From: Alphaproteobacteria bacterium
GTDB taxonomy: Bacteria > Pseudomonadota > Alphaproteobacteria > ATCC43930 > CGMCC-115725
Assembly: GCA_021325525.1 (NCBI GenBank)
Contig: JAJPHB010000032.1
Location: 28,651 to 92,650 of the forward strand
Length of the DNA: 64,000 bases
Direction of reading: 5' to 3'
This document shows positions 18,094-27,325 of this stretch, one piece after another; the first letter of the stretch is position 1, and the number at the start of each line of letters is the position of its first letter. The position numbers were made by a program, and so were the translations under genes. The notes below the pieces were generated by a model, which searched no databases, was not told the DNA's origin, and was given only the letters and a program-made list of their open reading frames with translations.

Positions 18094-18861
18094 CTATTTC
18101 ATCGCACGGATGGTGATGAACATGCCCCAGCGCTGCGGCATCCAGGCGGCGATTGCCGGCGGCCAGTGCTGGAGGTCGTAGGGCGTCATATATGTGGCGA
18201 GCGAGCGCCGGCGGAAGGCGGCGAAGAGCCGATCGACCTCGCGCAGCGTATAAGCCTTGGTGCCTACGCTTTCGAAATGGTGCCACAGAATGTCGGCGAA
18301 GCTCCGCCACGGCTTACCGGCAAGGAGCCCGTGCTTCAGCCATTCGGCGAAGACCGAGAGCGAGCGGCGATTGTAGAGCATGCCAAGGAAGAGTCCGCCG
18401 GGCCTGAGCACGCGGTGGATCTCGGCGATAATGCGGTCGGGGTTCTCCGAATGGTGGATCACGCCCCACGACCAAACGAGATCGAAGCTGCCATCGGCGA
18501 AAGGCAGCGCCTCGGCGTCGATGCGCCGGAGCTCCGAGGAAAAGCCGTGCAGCGCCAGATGCGCGCGCGTCGTCTCGATCGCCGCCTGCGTCAGGTCGAC
18601 GCCGTGACAGAAGCAGCCGGCGCGCGCCCATTGCAGATGATCGGTGCCGGCGCCGACGCCGATCTCGAGGAGACGCTTGCCGCGATGGCGCGTGAATTGC
18701 GCAACGGCGTGGATGAACGGCTCATTGGCGTAGCGATTGTCCTCGACGCGCTGGAACCAGGCAGGAGAGCGCGGCTCGGCGGCGCCGGTAATGCGCCAAT
18801 CGGTGCCGACCGGGCCGCGCTCCCAGAAGGCGCGGACCTTATCGTTGAGCGGCTCAGGCAT
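18094..18861 (-). CDS. Class I SAM-dependent methyltransferase
   Basis: A 255-residue methyltransferase. Motif I reads LLEIGVGAGTDHLQWA at about residue 65, acid-loop GVDLTQAAIE follows, and LVWSWGVIHHSENPDRIIAEI carries the motif IV region seen in sugar and lipid methyltransferases. The N-terminal EPLNDKVRAFWERGPVGTDW is typical for the 'methyltransferase domain-containing' proteins of LPS loci. The ATG at 18861 overlaps the previous gene stop by 8 bp. It lies between a glycosyltransferase and an asparagine synthetase, so a nucleotide-sugar or lipid-linked sugar is the likely substrate (inference). Confidence 0.83.
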   Translation of the reverse strand: MPEPLNDKVRAFWERGPVGTDWRITGAAEPRSPAWFQRVEDNRYANEPFIHAVAQFTRHRGKRLLEIGVGAGTDHLQWARAGCFCHGVDLTQAAIETTRAHLALHGFSSELRRIDAEALPFADGSFDLVWSWGVIHHSENPDRIIAEIHRVLRPGGLFLGMLYNRRSLSVFAEWLKHGLLAGKPWRSFADILWHHFESVGTKAYTLREVDRLFAAFRRRSLATYMTPYDLQHWPPAIAAWMPQRWGMFITIRAMK

Positions 18862-20167
18862 GAGAGACCTGCCGTCTCGCGCCGGCGAGCGTCGCCTGGA
18901 AGCGCGGCCGGATGGTCGCGGCATCGTGCCGCGCGGCAGCGCTCCGCTGCGCCGCCGAGAGTTGGCGGCGCAGCGTCATGTCGCTGGCCAGACGCCGGAT
19001 CGCCGCGCCGAGCGCCGCCGGGTCGCGACGGTCGACGACATGCGCCCAGCCGCCGGCGCGCGCATAAGCGATCTGCGCCGTCTCGGGCGGGCCATAGGCC
19101 AGCACCGGCGTGCCGCTGACGAGATAGGCGGGCACCTTGGTCGGCATCGAGAGGCGGATGTAGCGCTGCGAATGCGCATCGAAGTTCACCGGCAGCAGCA
19201 GGATATCGGCGGCAGCGAGGGTGCGGAAATAGTCCTCGTCCGCGGCGATCGTGTCATGAATGCGGACGGCGCCGCCGCACTCGAGGCGATGGCGCAGCGG
19301 CGCCGTTTGCGACAAGGGGCTGTGGATGTCGAGGGTGATCGCCAAACCCTCGCCCGCGAGCGCGGCGACGACGGCGCAGCAATCGGCAAGGCTCGCCGCC
19401 TGCGCGAAGCCGAGGACCGATCCCGTATAGAGCAGGCGGATCGGCGTTCCGACAGCAAGATCGCGCTTGGCGAAGGCGCGCCACCGCGCGACGTCGACCG
19501 CATTCTGAAACGGCGTGAAGGAGCGGCCCCAACGCCGCGCATAATCCTCGCACATCGCCTCGCAAATGCCGAGACGCACCTCGGCCGCGGCGACCAGCCG
19601 CGCGACCAGCCTCTGCATCTGACGGCGCTGCAAGGGCGAGAGAAACCCGCCGCGATGGATCGCCGCTTGCCAATCGTCCATGAAATGAAGGGCAAGCGGC
19701 AAGGCGAAGTCCCGGCGAACGGCCTCGATGAGCTCCATGAGTCCGATCCCACCCAGAATTGTGTAGATGAGGTCGGGACGATACTCGGCAATCCAGGAAC
19801 GAAGCCGCGGAGAGAGATGGCCGCGTTCCGGCAGCCCGTCGCCGAAGACGATCGATTTGAGGCGGTGTCGGAGGCGGGGATTTGCCGCGCCGGAGCCGAG
19901 CGCCGCAGCGCTCGACGCTGCGGGGCCGCGCAGGCGGCGAAGCAGGAGCCAGGTCGCGATCTCCGCCTCGCCCAGCCGGTAGTAGCGCTCGCAGATATCG
20001 GTGGTGACCGGCGTTGGATCACTGTGCACCGTCGCGATGCGGTCTTTCGGCCAGCCCCGAAACAAGTTGCTGAATGTGATGCCGCCGCCGCTCGTGCGAT
20101 TGAACGCCGCCGGGGTGATGAAGAGAAGGCGCGGGAACGACCCGCGAAAAGGGGCGCTGTCGGGCAT
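18854..20167 (-). CDS. Glycosyltransferase, GT-B/GT4-like
   Basis: A 437-residue GT-B fold protein. It has an N-terminal Rossmann half (LLFITPAAFNRTSGGGITFSN) and a C-terminal half starting around IRLLYTGSVLGFAQAASL with the donor-binding region AADILLLPVNFD and MPTKVPAYLVSGTPVLAYGP. The EX7E glutamates are not obvious, so it is a divergent GT4 member. The start at 20167 (MPDSAPFRG) follows the upstream stop as TGATG. It forms a pair with the glycosyltransferase at 20167-21408. Donor and acceptor are unknown. Confidence 0.75.
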   Translation of the reverse strand: MPDSAPFRGSFPRLLFITPAAFNRTSGGGITFSNLFRGWPKDRIATVHSDPTPVTTDICERYYRLGEAEIATWLLLRRLRGPAASSAAALGSGAANPRLRHRLKSIVFGDGLPERGHLSPRLRSWIAEYRPDLIYTILGGIGLMELIEAVRRDFALPLALHFMDDWQAAIHRGGFLSPLQRRQMQRLVARLVAAAEVRLGICEAMCEDYARRWGRSFTPFQNAVDVARWRAFAKRDLAVGTPIRLLYTGSVLGFAQAASLADCCAVVAALAGEGLAITLDIHSPLSQTAPLRHRLECGGAVRIHDTIAADEDYFRTLAAADILLLPVNFDAHSQRYIRLSMPTKVPAYLVSGTPVLAYGPPETAQIAYARAGGWAHVVDRRDPAALGAAIRRLASDMTLRRQLSAAQRSAAARHDAATIRPRFQATLAGARRQVSHA

Positions 20168-21408
20168 CACGCCGCCGCCCGCGCGGCACGAAGCCGCTCG
20201 TAAAGGGCCAAGAACTCGCTGGCTTCGCGGTCCGCGCTGAAGGTGGTTCGCGTGAGTGCGATGCCGGCTGCCGAGAGCCGCGCGCGCTCCTCGGTGTCGG
20301 CGAGGAGATGGCGGATGCCGTCGGCGAGGGCGGCGTCGTCGCCGGGCGGCGCAAGCCAGCCGGTCTCGCGATGCCGCACCGCCTCGCCGATGCCGCCGGT
20401 GGCGAAGGCGACGACCGGAGTGCCGCACGCCATGGCTTCGAGAATGGCGTTCGGCAAATTCTCGACGCTTGCCGGTGCAAGCGCGAGGTCGGCGGCGGTA
20501 TAAGCGGCCGCGAGGAGCCGCTCGTCGCGGATGAAGCCGAGGCGAAAGACGGGGTGGGGAATGCGGCCTTGCCAGCGCTCGCCGCCGCCGCCGAGCAGGA
20601 GGACCGCGAGATCCTGCCGCGGCGGAATGCGTTGCAGCGCCGCGACGGCCGCGCCGCTGCCCTTGCGCGCATCGTCATCGACGCTGTGCGCGGCGAAGAG
20701 GATGAGCTGCTGCTCCTTCGGCAAATCCAGGATCTCGCGCGCCGCCAGCCTCGGAATGGGGCGGTATACGGCCGTGTCGACCGCCGTCGCGATATGGTGG
20801 ACGGCGCAGCCGGCGAAGAGGGGACTCTGCCGGGCCAGATCCTCGATCCAACGCGAAGGCGCGACGATGGTCGGCCGCGCCATGGCGTAGAGGCGCCGTT
20901 TCCGCCGCCACAGGAGAGCGCTCGTGTCGAAGGCGAGCGGCGGATAGCTGGCGAGATCGGGGCAGCGGCCGCAACCAGCCTGCCAGCGCTCGCAGGGTCC
21001 CGCATAGGCGCAGTGACCGGTCATCGCCCACATGTCGGAGAGGCGCCAGACGATGGCTGCCCGGCGCGCCAAGGCCGGCAGCAGCCCGAGGCTTAGATAC
21101 CCGCCGTGCAGGTTGTAGAGCTGGACGATGTCGGCCTCGGCGACCCAAGGATGGCGCCGCACGCGCCGGCCCGATGGATACCAGACATATTGCAGCCCGA
21201 CCCGCCGCGTCGCTTCCTCGGCGAGGCGATCGAGAATGCGGCGCATCCCGCCGCCATGGACAGTGGCCGCATCCGCGTCCTCGCTCGCGCGGGTGCCGAC
21301 CAGCATGCGCGAGACATGGCCGCGTCGGCGCAGGCTCTGATGCAGCCGCCGCGCCGAACGCGCCGAGCCCCCTTCGCTGTCCGAGGTCGAGAAATGCAGG
21401 ATCTTCAC
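20167..21408 (-). CDS. WcaC-like glycosyltransferase, GT4 family
   Basis: A 413-residue GT4 enzyme. It has the region DMWAMTGHCAYAGPCERWQ followed by CGRCP, a cysteine-rich signature I associate with WcaC/colanic-acid-type transferases, then APASVENLPNAILEAMACGTPVVAF carrying the donor-site EX7E-like residues. The start is a GTG at 21408, overlapping the upstream asparagine-synthetase stop as GTGA, and the protein then begins MKILHFSTSDSEGGSAR, the proper N-terminus for this family. It probably adds one sugar during repeat-unit assembly on the cytoplasmic membrane face. Confidence 0.84.
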   Translation of the reverse strand: MKILHFSTSDSEGGSARSARRLHQSLRRRGHVSRMLVGTRASEDADAATVHGGGMRRILDRLAEEATRRVGLQYVWYPSGRRVRRHPWVAEADIVQLYNLHGGYLSLGLLPALARRAAIVWRLSDMWAMTGHCAYAGPCERWQAGCGRCPDLASYPPLAFDTSALLWRRKRRLYAMARPTIVAPSRWIEDLARQSPLFAGCAVHHIATAVDTAVYRPIPRLAAREILDLPKEQQLILFAAHSVDDDARKGSGAAVAALQRIPPRQDLAVLLLGGGGERWQGRIPHPVFRLGFIRDERLLAAAYTAADLALAPASVENLPNAILEAMACGTPVVAFATGGIGEAVRHRETGWLAPPGDDAALADGIRHLLADTEERARLSAAGIALTRTTFSADREASEFLALYERLRAARAAA

Positions 21409-23249
21409 GCGGCGGAACGCTCGACGAGATCAGCGAGCGAGAAATCGGGCGCACCCGACCGCTCGATGAAGACCATGTGCCAGAGCTGGAACATGATGGC
21501 GGCCCAGACGCGGTTTGTGTGATCGGCCTTTCCTTCGACATGGGGGCGAACGAAGGCGGCATGGAATTCCGGCTTGAAGATACCCTGCTCGGCGAGGCGG
21601 CGCGGCGCCAGCAATCGCTCGGCCAGCGGCCGCAGGCGGCCGCGTAGCCACAGCTTCAAGGGAATGACGAAGCCGCGCTTCGGCGCCGCGAGCACCGTCG
21701 GCGGCAACAGCGGCGCCACGGCGCGGCGCAGCAAGCCTTTCAGATCGCCGCGTGCCGTGCGCAGCTCGGCCGGCACCGAAAGCGCCGTCTCGGCGAATTC
21801 GGCATCGAGGAAGGGCGTCCGCGCCTCCAGCGCATGCGCCATCGAGAAGCGGTCGGTCATCATCAGGAATTCCTCAGCGAGCTGCGTCTCTATATCGGTC
21901 GCGGCGACGCGGTCGCGGATGGTGCCTTCGGCTTCGCGGTAATGGGCAAAGAGGAGCGCGGCGGTCGAGGGCGGCGTGCCGGCTCCCGGCTCGGCGAGGA
22001 CCCGCCGCCGTTTCTCCTCGTCCGAGAGGTAATAGTAGCGATCGACGAAATCCGCGGCGAAACGTTCCGCATCGATGTCGCGCGCACCGAAAAGCCGCGC
22101 CCAGCCTCCGCCTTCGAGCCGCGTCCACTTGCCGTAATTTCCGAAGAGCTCGTCGCCGCCGGTACCGGTCAGGCCGACCTTGACCTCGCGCCCCATCGCC
22201 TTGAAGACCGCCCATGACGGAAGACCGCCGCCATAAGGCTCGTCGAGATGCCAGACCATGGCGACGAGGTCGTCGAGCAAGCTCTCGGGGTCGAGTATCA
22301 GCTCCTCGTGCCGTGTCGCCCAGCGCTCGGCGACCGCGCGCGCCTGGGGCAGCTCGTTCCATTGTCCCTCGCCTGCGCCGGTAAAGCCGACCGAGAAGGT
22401 GCGCGGCGTCAGCCCGCCCTCCGCAAGAAGGCCGACGATGCTCGACGAATCGAGCCCGCCCGACAGCGAGCAGGCGATCGGCACGTCCGAAAGGCTCCAG
22501 CGTTTGACGGCCGCGCGCAACGCTTGGCGAAGCCGCCACGGCCATTCGGCAGCGGGTGTGCGGTAGTCGGGGCGGATCGTAGGACGCCACCAGCGCTCGA
22601 TCGTGACCTCGCCGTCGGCGAGGCGGTAGCTGAGGCACTCGCCCGGGCCGAGGCGCTGCACGCCATCGAGGATCGTCGCCCGGCCGGGCACATACATGAG
22701 GCTCATGTAATGCCAGAGGCTGGCGCGATCGAGGCGGCGCTCCAGAAAGGGCAGCGCGAGGAGCGCCTTCAGCTCGGAGGCGAAGGCGAAGCGGCCGGCG
22801 GCCCGCGTCCAATAGACCGGCTTGATGCCGAAGCGGTCGCGGGCGAGGAGAACGGTTCCGGCGGCGCGGTCATAAAGGGCGAAGGCGAACATGCCGTTGA
22901 GGCGCGGCAGCGCGTTCTTGCCCTCGCACATGAGAAGGCGCAGCAGCAGCTCGGTGTCGGAATGGTCCGTCGAGAAGCGTTCCCCCACCGCCTCGAGGGC
23001 GGCGCGCAGCTCCGGCGCGTTGTAGATCTCGCCATTATAGACAAGGACGAAGCGGCCGTCCGCGCTCGTCATCGGCTGATGGCCTCCGGCGAGATCGATG
23101 ATGGCGAGGCGTCGCATCGCGAGGGCGAGCCGCGCCTCGACGTCGCGGAAGACGCCGTCATCGTCGGGGCCGCGATGGCGCAGGCGCTCGCTCATCGCGA
23201 GAATAGCGCCGTCATGCTGAGGACCGTGCAGACCGGCGATGCCGCACAT
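21405..23249 (-). CDS. asnB: Asparagine synthetase (glutamine-hydrolysing) homologue 3
   Basis: A 614-residue AsnB-type amidotransferase starting MCGIAGLHG at 23249; the frame extends upstream but only the internal start puts the catalytic cysteine at position 2. The glutaminase motifs RHRGPDDDG and YNGEIYNA are present. The synthetase domain has the PP-loop SGGLDSSS and GTGGDELFGNYG. A Trp/Gly-rich insert after the PP-loop distinguishes it from homologues 1 and 2. It lies 4 bp after a methyltransferase gene and is coupled to the glycosyltransferase downstream. The likely role is amidation of an acidic sugar; aspartate cannot be excluded from sequence alone. Confidence 0.88.
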   Translation of the reverse strand: MCGIAGLHGPQHDGAILAMSERLRHRGPDDDGVFRDVEARLALAMRRLAIIDLAGGHQPMTSADGRFVLVYNGEIYNAPELRAALEAVGERFSTDHSDTELLLRLLMCEGKNALPRLNGMFAFALYDRAAGTVLLARDRFGIKPVYWTRAAGRFAFASELKALLALPFLERRLDRASLWHYMSLMYVPGRATILDGVQRLGPGECLSYRLADGEVTIERWWRPTIRPDYRTPAAEWPWRLRQALRAAVKRWSLSDVPIACSLSGGLDSSSIVGLLAEGGLTPRTFSVGFTGAGEGQWNELPQARAVAERWATRHEELILDPESLLDDLVAMVWHLDEPYGGGLPSWAVFKAMGREVKVGLTGTGGDELFGNYGKWTRLEGGGWARLFGARDIDAERFAADFVDRYYYLSDEEKRRRVLAEPGAGTPPSTAALLFAHYREAEGTIRDRVAATDIETQLAEEFLMMTDRFSMAHALEARTPFLDAEFAETALSVPAELRTARGDLKGLLRRAVAPLLPPTVLAAPKRGFVIPLKLWLRGRLRPLAERLLAPRRLAEQGIFKPEFHAAFVRPHVEGKADHTNRVWAAIMFQLWHMVFIERSGAPDFSLADLVERSAA

Positions 23250-23253
23250 CGGA

Positions 23254-23982
23254 TCAGAGGACTCCGCGCGCGATGCAGACGAGATGAGGCGCGGCGGGCG
23301 CACGGCCGAGCAGTCTCTTGGCCATCCGCTTCACGGCGCCGCCCGGCTGCCGCCAAGGGGCTCGTGCGAAATCCGTGGCGAACACCCGCTCGACGGCGAG
23401 CCCTCGTGCCGCGAGGGCCGCGGTCAAACTCGGCCCCGACCAGCTCCGCAGATGCTGCCAGCGGTGAAAGACGTGGTTGCAGGCGGGGCAATAGATCTCG
23501 GCGGCGCGGAGATCCTCTTCATGCGGCGTCGTGATGATGGCGACGCCTCCGGGAGCGAGAAGCCGGCGCAGCGCGTCGAGGAAGCCATCGAGATGCTCAT
23601 CGGCAAGGTGCTCGATGACCTCGATGGATATGACCGCGTCGTAACGCCGCTCGGCCGCCAGCAGTTCGTCCAAAAGCACGGCGCCGCGGAACCCCGCGAT
23701 ACCGTGATTCCGCGCGTTGGCGGCGGCGACGGCCTCGGGCGAGATATCGGTCGCGCTCACCTCCATGCCGAGTGCCGCCAGATGCGGCTCGAGGAAGCCG
23801 AGGCCGCAGCCGTAGTCGAGAACGCTGCGGCGGCCTTTCAGCCAGGGCCGCAGCTGGCGCGCGATGAGAGCGCCGAAGCGATGCGTGAAGTACTGGTCGG
23901 GAAATTGCGCTTGCCAGCGCCAATAGCGCGCGGCGAGCGCGTCGGTCCACTGCATCGCAGGATAGGGCTGCGGTTCCGTCAT
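23254..23982 (-). CDS. Class I SAM-dependent methyltransferase, UbiG-like
   Basis: A 242-residue methyltransferase. Motif I is VLDYGCGLGFLEPHL at about residue 48, followed by SATDISPEAVAAANA and the central AVISIEVIEHLADEHL. A CPACNHVFHRWQHLRSW segment late in the protein keeps a Cys-x-x-Cys pair plus His, seen in several sugar methyltransferases of this type. The ATG at 23982 overlaps the upstream stop (ATGA), so it is co-translated with a second methyltransferase, and the two may act in sequence. Confidence 0.83.
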   Translation of the reverse strand: MTEPQPYPAMQWTDALAARYWRWQAQFPDQYFTHRFGALIARQLRPWLKGRRSVLDYGCGLGFLEPHLAALGMEVSATDISPEAVAAANARNHGIAGFRGAVLLDELLAAERRYDAVISIEVIEHLADEHLDGFLDALRRLLAPGGVAIITTPHEEDLRAAEIYCPACNHVFHRWQHLRSWSGPSLTAALAARGLAVERVFATDFARAPWRQPGGAVKRMAKRLLGRAPAAPHLVCIARGVL

Positions 23983-24968
23983 GGGTCGAGCGGCTTTCGG
24001 CCGTTGCCGACGACGCCGTTGCCTCCTTCCCGGACGATGAAATCGCGGTAGCCGGCCGCGCGAAACCAGCCGCGAACCGCATCGAGCGTCACCGGAATGT
24101 CGTAGGCCGGTGCCAACGCGTCGAACGTGTCCATGATTGCCCAGCGCCGGCGCTCCGCCCGGCCGAGATCGGTATAGAAATAGTTGAAGCAGGGGACGAT
24201 CGCGCCGAGATAGCGGCCGAAAAACGGTATCCGCTTGATTGCCGTGTCGAGCGGCAGCCATTTCGGGATGAACCATTCGAGGAACGCCAGCAGGCGCTCG
24301 GGCTCGATCCGTGTCGTGAGCGGCCGCCACAGATACTTCGCTTTCCAGGGCTGGATCTTGCCGTCCTTCAAATAGACATCGACCGAGATGCGACCGCCCG
24401 GGCGCAAGACGCGATCGAGCGCGCGGAACGCCGCCGCCGGATCGGGCGTGTGCTGAAGGACGCCGTGGCAGAAGACGCGGTCGAAGGCGCCGGCGCGGAA
24501 TGGCATGTCGAGAATATCGGCCTGCAGGAAGATGGCGCCGCTGCCTTCGCCGAGATTGGCGGCGGCGACATCGACTGCGGTGCTGTAGTCGAACGAGACG
24601 AGCTCTGCGCCGCTCTCGGCGAGGAGCGTGGTGAAACGCCCGGCGCCGCAGCCGGCTTCGAGAACGAGCTCGCCGCGCAGATCCTCGAGACGCCATTCGG
24701 TTTCGCGGAGAAAGCGGTCGCGCGTCAGGCTGGTCCCGTTCACCGCATCGATCTGCTCGCGCGCAAATTTGTGCCATTGCCGTGCGAAGGAGGCGTTGTA
24801 GCCGTCGCCCGTGCGAAACCGGAGAATGCCGTTGGTGATGGGAATGCTGCGGTCGCCGAGGCGCAAGCAATCCACGCCGAGCCGCAATGGCGAGTCGGGA
24901 AAGATCCGCCGTAGCCGGTCGACGAGCCGAAGATCGCCGATCTCACAATTCGAGATAGTCGATGTCAT
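23979..24968 (-). CDS. Class I SAM-dependent methyltransferase with N-terminal extension
   Basis: A 329-residue protein with a methyltransferase core from about residue 90. Motif I is LVLEAGCGAGRFTTLLAE, then VSFDYSTAVDVA, and RVFCHGVLQHTPDP as motif IV. The N-terminal 60 residues end in ITNGILRFR, then a tract matching FARQWHKF, a pattern of methyltransferases that carry a Trm112-like leader. The start at 24968 gives a 26 bp overlap with the upstream gene; a later start would shorten the leader, so the exact start is uncertain. It is coupled to the next methyltransferase. Confidence 0.8.
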   Translation of the reverse strand: MTSTISNCEIGDLRLVDRLRRIFPDSPLRLGVDCLRLGDRSIPITNGILRFRTGDGYNASFARQWHKFAREQIDAVNGTSLTRDRFLRETEWRLEDLRGELVLEAGCGAGRFTTLLAESGAELVSFDYSTAVDVAAANLGEGSGAIFLQADILDMPFRAGAFDRVFCHGVLQHTPDPAAAFRALDRVLRPGGRISVDVYLKDGKIQPWKAKYLWRPLTTRIEPERLLAFLEWFIPKWLPLDTAIKRIPFFGRYLGAIVPCFNYFYTDLGRAERRRWAIMDTFDALAPAYDIPVTLDAVRGWFRAAGYRDFIVREGGNGVVGNGRKPLDP

Positions 24969-26625
24969 TCCCGGCGGCCCAGACGGCGAAGCGGTGCAGA
25001 TCGCCATTGGCGCGCAGCTCGGCCACGGAGCGCGCCACAGTGGCGAGATTCTGATCGAGCGCTCCGACGCCGCGCTCGCGCCTTTGAAACACGGACCGGA
25101 AGCTCGACATCGACCAGGGGCGCAGAATGAAGGCGGCATGCGCATGGCGCCGCGCCCGCAGGACGAGCTGCGGCGTCATCGGCGGCGCGTCCTGGAGCCG
25201 CGCGAGGCGGCCCAGATATTCCGCTCGGCTGCTCGAATCGACCGTGAAGCCCAGGCCCGAATAGCGTCCGGTCCCCGCCGTCAGCGTCGCCTTCCCGAAG
25301 CAGGGGAGCTCCATCCCGCATGTGCCGCGTACGGTCACTCCGAAATCGCTCGCGGCGAAGAGCGAGGCGGTGGAAATACGGGTGTCCGGCAGCAGCAGCC
25401 TCACATGCGGCGGCAGCGCCCCGAGACGCCGGCGAATGAGCGACAGCTCGGAATATTCGCCGGTCGCGCCGTCGCGCGCGCGCTTCCAGAGATTGGCCGG
25501 GTGCAGCTTGATCAGCCATGAGAGCGCGGGATTGCGCGCGGCGGCCCGCACTGTCTCGATGAACCACTCGCCATAATCCTCGAAGAGATCTTCGCCATAG
25601 AAGAGATTGGCATCCCACAGCACATGCGAGAAGACGGTGGCAATCTTCTTTCCGGGATCGAGCGCCAGCATGCGCTTCAGCGCGCCCGGATCGGCGTCTT
25701 CGGTGTCGGGTTGGTTGCGGCGCTGCAGATACCATTTGCCGCTGTAGCGCGCCGCCAGAATCTCGTCGACCGCGCGCTCCTCCGCCATGCCCCAGGGCCG
25801 GCGCAGTACCGCCGCGAAACTCTCGGGCGAGACCGAGGAAGGATGCATGCGGCGGGTCTCGCGCGTCAGCCGCTTGAAGATGAGCGCATCGTCGCGCCAG
25901 GGCTGCGTCACCTGGATGACGGCGATGCCGCCGGCGATGAGGCGATCGACGAAGGGGCCATAGACCGTGTAATTGGCCTCGATGACGAGGCCGAGATCGG
26001 CGCGCGCGGCCGCGACGACGCGCTCGGCCGCGCGGACGCGCCGCAGCACCTGCGGGAGCAGCGTCGCGATCTCGCCGCGCGTCGCCTCCTCGGCGGGATC
26101 GGGTGCGCCTTCGAGCCGGCGACGCGATACGGTCGAGAGAATCTGCGGGCCGATCCAGGAGCCTCCGAAGGTCCAGGCCTTGACCGCCTGGAAGGAGGGC
26201 GCGCCGGCCAGCAGCCGCGCCGCCTCGGCTTCGGCTTCCGCCGCCTCCTCGGCAGTGGGCGCGAAATCCTCGAGATAGAGGAAATCCGCGATCCCGAAGG
26301 CTGCGAAATAGCGTCGCGCCCGCGTATTTGCCCGCGCGTTGGTGAGGATGATCGGCCGCCAGCCCGCGAGCTTCAGCGCCGCACCCAGCATCGCCTCGAT
26401 CTTCAGCTGATAGACCATGTCGGAGAGCGAGACGATGAGAAGCCGCTTCGCCGCCAGCGTCGGCTCAGGCAGCGCCGCGCGGAGCCAGGCAAGCTCCTGC
26501 GCCGTTTGCCGCAGATCGGCCCGCACTGCCCTTTCGGTTTCGGGATCGCGCAGGCTGCGGGCGAGGTCGATGATGGCGGGGCCGATGACCGGCAGGCGCG
26601 CCACTTTGGCGGCTTTATGGCGCAT
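24943..26625 (-). CDS. Capsule polysaccharide synthesis-type glycosyltransferase
   Basis: A 560-residue protein with an N-terminal GT-B-like Rossmann half (LLIVSLSDMVYQLKIEAML) and a C-terminal half with KKIATVFSHVLWDANLFYG, LIKLHPANLWKRA and the strongly conserved TVRGTCGMELPCFGKATLTA region. The last is typical of capsule polysaccharide biosynthesis proteins related to KpsS/KpsC or polyglycerol-phosphate synthases. It probably transfers a sugar during capsule or O-chain assembly at the membrane. No membrane segment is seen. The ATG at 26625 overlaps the upstream cytidylyltransferase gene by 11 bp. Confidence 0.72.
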   Translation of the reverse strand: MRHKAAKVARLPVIGPAIIDLARSLRDPETERAVRADLRQTAQELAWLRAALPEPTLAAKRLLIVSLSDMVYQLKIEAMLGAALKLAGWRPIILTNARANTRARRYFAAFGIADFLYLEDFAPTAEEAAEAEAEAARLLAGAPSFQAVKAWTFGGSWIGPQILSTVSRRRLEGAPDPAEEATRGEIATLLPQVLRRVRAAERVVAAARADLGLVIEANYTVYGPFVDRLIAGGIAVIQVTQPWRDDALIFKRLTRETRRMHPSSVSPESFAAVLRRPWGMAEERAVDEILAARYSGKWYLQRRNQPDTEDADPGALKRMLALDPGKKIATVFSHVLWDANLFYGEDLFEDYGEWFIETVRAAARNPALSWLIKLHPANLWKRARDGATGEYSELSLIRRRLGALPPHVRLLLPDTRISTASLFAASDFGVTVRGTCGMELPCFGKATLTAGTGRYSGLGFTVDSSSRAEYLGRLARLQDAPPMTPQLVLRARRHAHAAFILRPWSMSSFRSVFQRRERGVGALDQNLATVARSVAELRANGDLHRFAVWAAGNDIDYLEL

Positions 26626-27325
26626 TGCGGCGCTCCCGGTCGGCGAGAAGGAGCTCGGCCAGACGCAGATCGTCCGGACCGTCGATATCGAGCGAGTCTT
26701 CGCGGCTCATCTCATAGCCGAAACTGCGGTCGGTGTAGAGCATGCCGGCGCGGACGATCTCGGGTCGCAGGACCAGCACGGCCGGGCCGTTGCGGGCCCA
26801 GAGCCGCTCCTTTTTCTGTCTCAGGTAAGATTGCGGGGTTGCGGCGAGGTATGGCGTCACCCGCCCATCCTCCATCCGCATGAGCGAGGTCGGCGTGAAC
26901 TGGTGCGGGACCGCGACGACACTGACCACCGAATCGGCCTCGCGCGCCTGGAAGAGCGCGACGGCCTCGTCGATATGCTGCGCCGTGCGAAAGGGCGAGG
27001 TCGGCTGCAGCAGGACGATTGCTTCAATGGGACCCGTGCCGTTCGCTTCGAGCCATTCGAGCGCATGGGCGATCACCGCGATCATCGGCGTGTCGTCGCC
27101 GGCGATCGCCGACGGCCGCAGGAACGGCGCTTCGAGGCCGAGGCTGCGCCCGAGCGCGGCGAGAGCGGGATCGTCGGTGGAGATGAGCCGGCGGTTGATG
27201 GCGCGGCTGCCGGCGGCCGCATCGGCGGTGTAGGCGAGCAAGGGGCGGCCGCCGAGCGGCGCCGCGTTCTTGCGCGGAATGGCCTTCGAGCCGCCGCGCG
27301 CCGGGACGAGCGCAATGATGCTCAT
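26615..27325 (-). CDS. neuA: Acylneuraminate cytidylyltransferase (CMP-nonulosonate synthetase)
   Basis: A 236-residue enzyme that activates a nonulosonic acid with CTP to give the CMP sugar. The N-terminal nucleotide-binding motif is ALVPARGGSKAIPRKNAAPL, followed by STDDPALA and LLQPTSPFRTAQHIDEAV, all hallmarks of NeuA/LegF/PseF. A C-terminal SLDIDGPDDLRLAELLL closes the active site. The start at 27325 (MSIIALVPARGG) was chosen because the motif must be at the very N-terminus. It overlaps the acyltransferase stop by 4 bp. With neuC and neuB nearby it completes the core of nonulosonate activation; whether the sugar is sialic, legionaminic or pseudaminic cannot be told. Confidence 0.88.
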   Translation of the reverse strand: MSIIALVPARGGSKAIPRKNAAPLGGRPLLAYTADAAAGSRAINRRLISTDDPALAALGRSLGLEAPFLRPSAIAGDDTPMIAVIAHALEWLEANGTGPIEAIVLLQPTSPFRTAQHIDEAVALFQAREADSVVSVVAVPHQFTPTSLMRMEDGRVTPYLAATPQSYLRQKKERLWARNGPAVLVLRPEIVRAGMLYTDRSFGYEMSREDSLDIDGPDDLRLAELLLADRERRNAP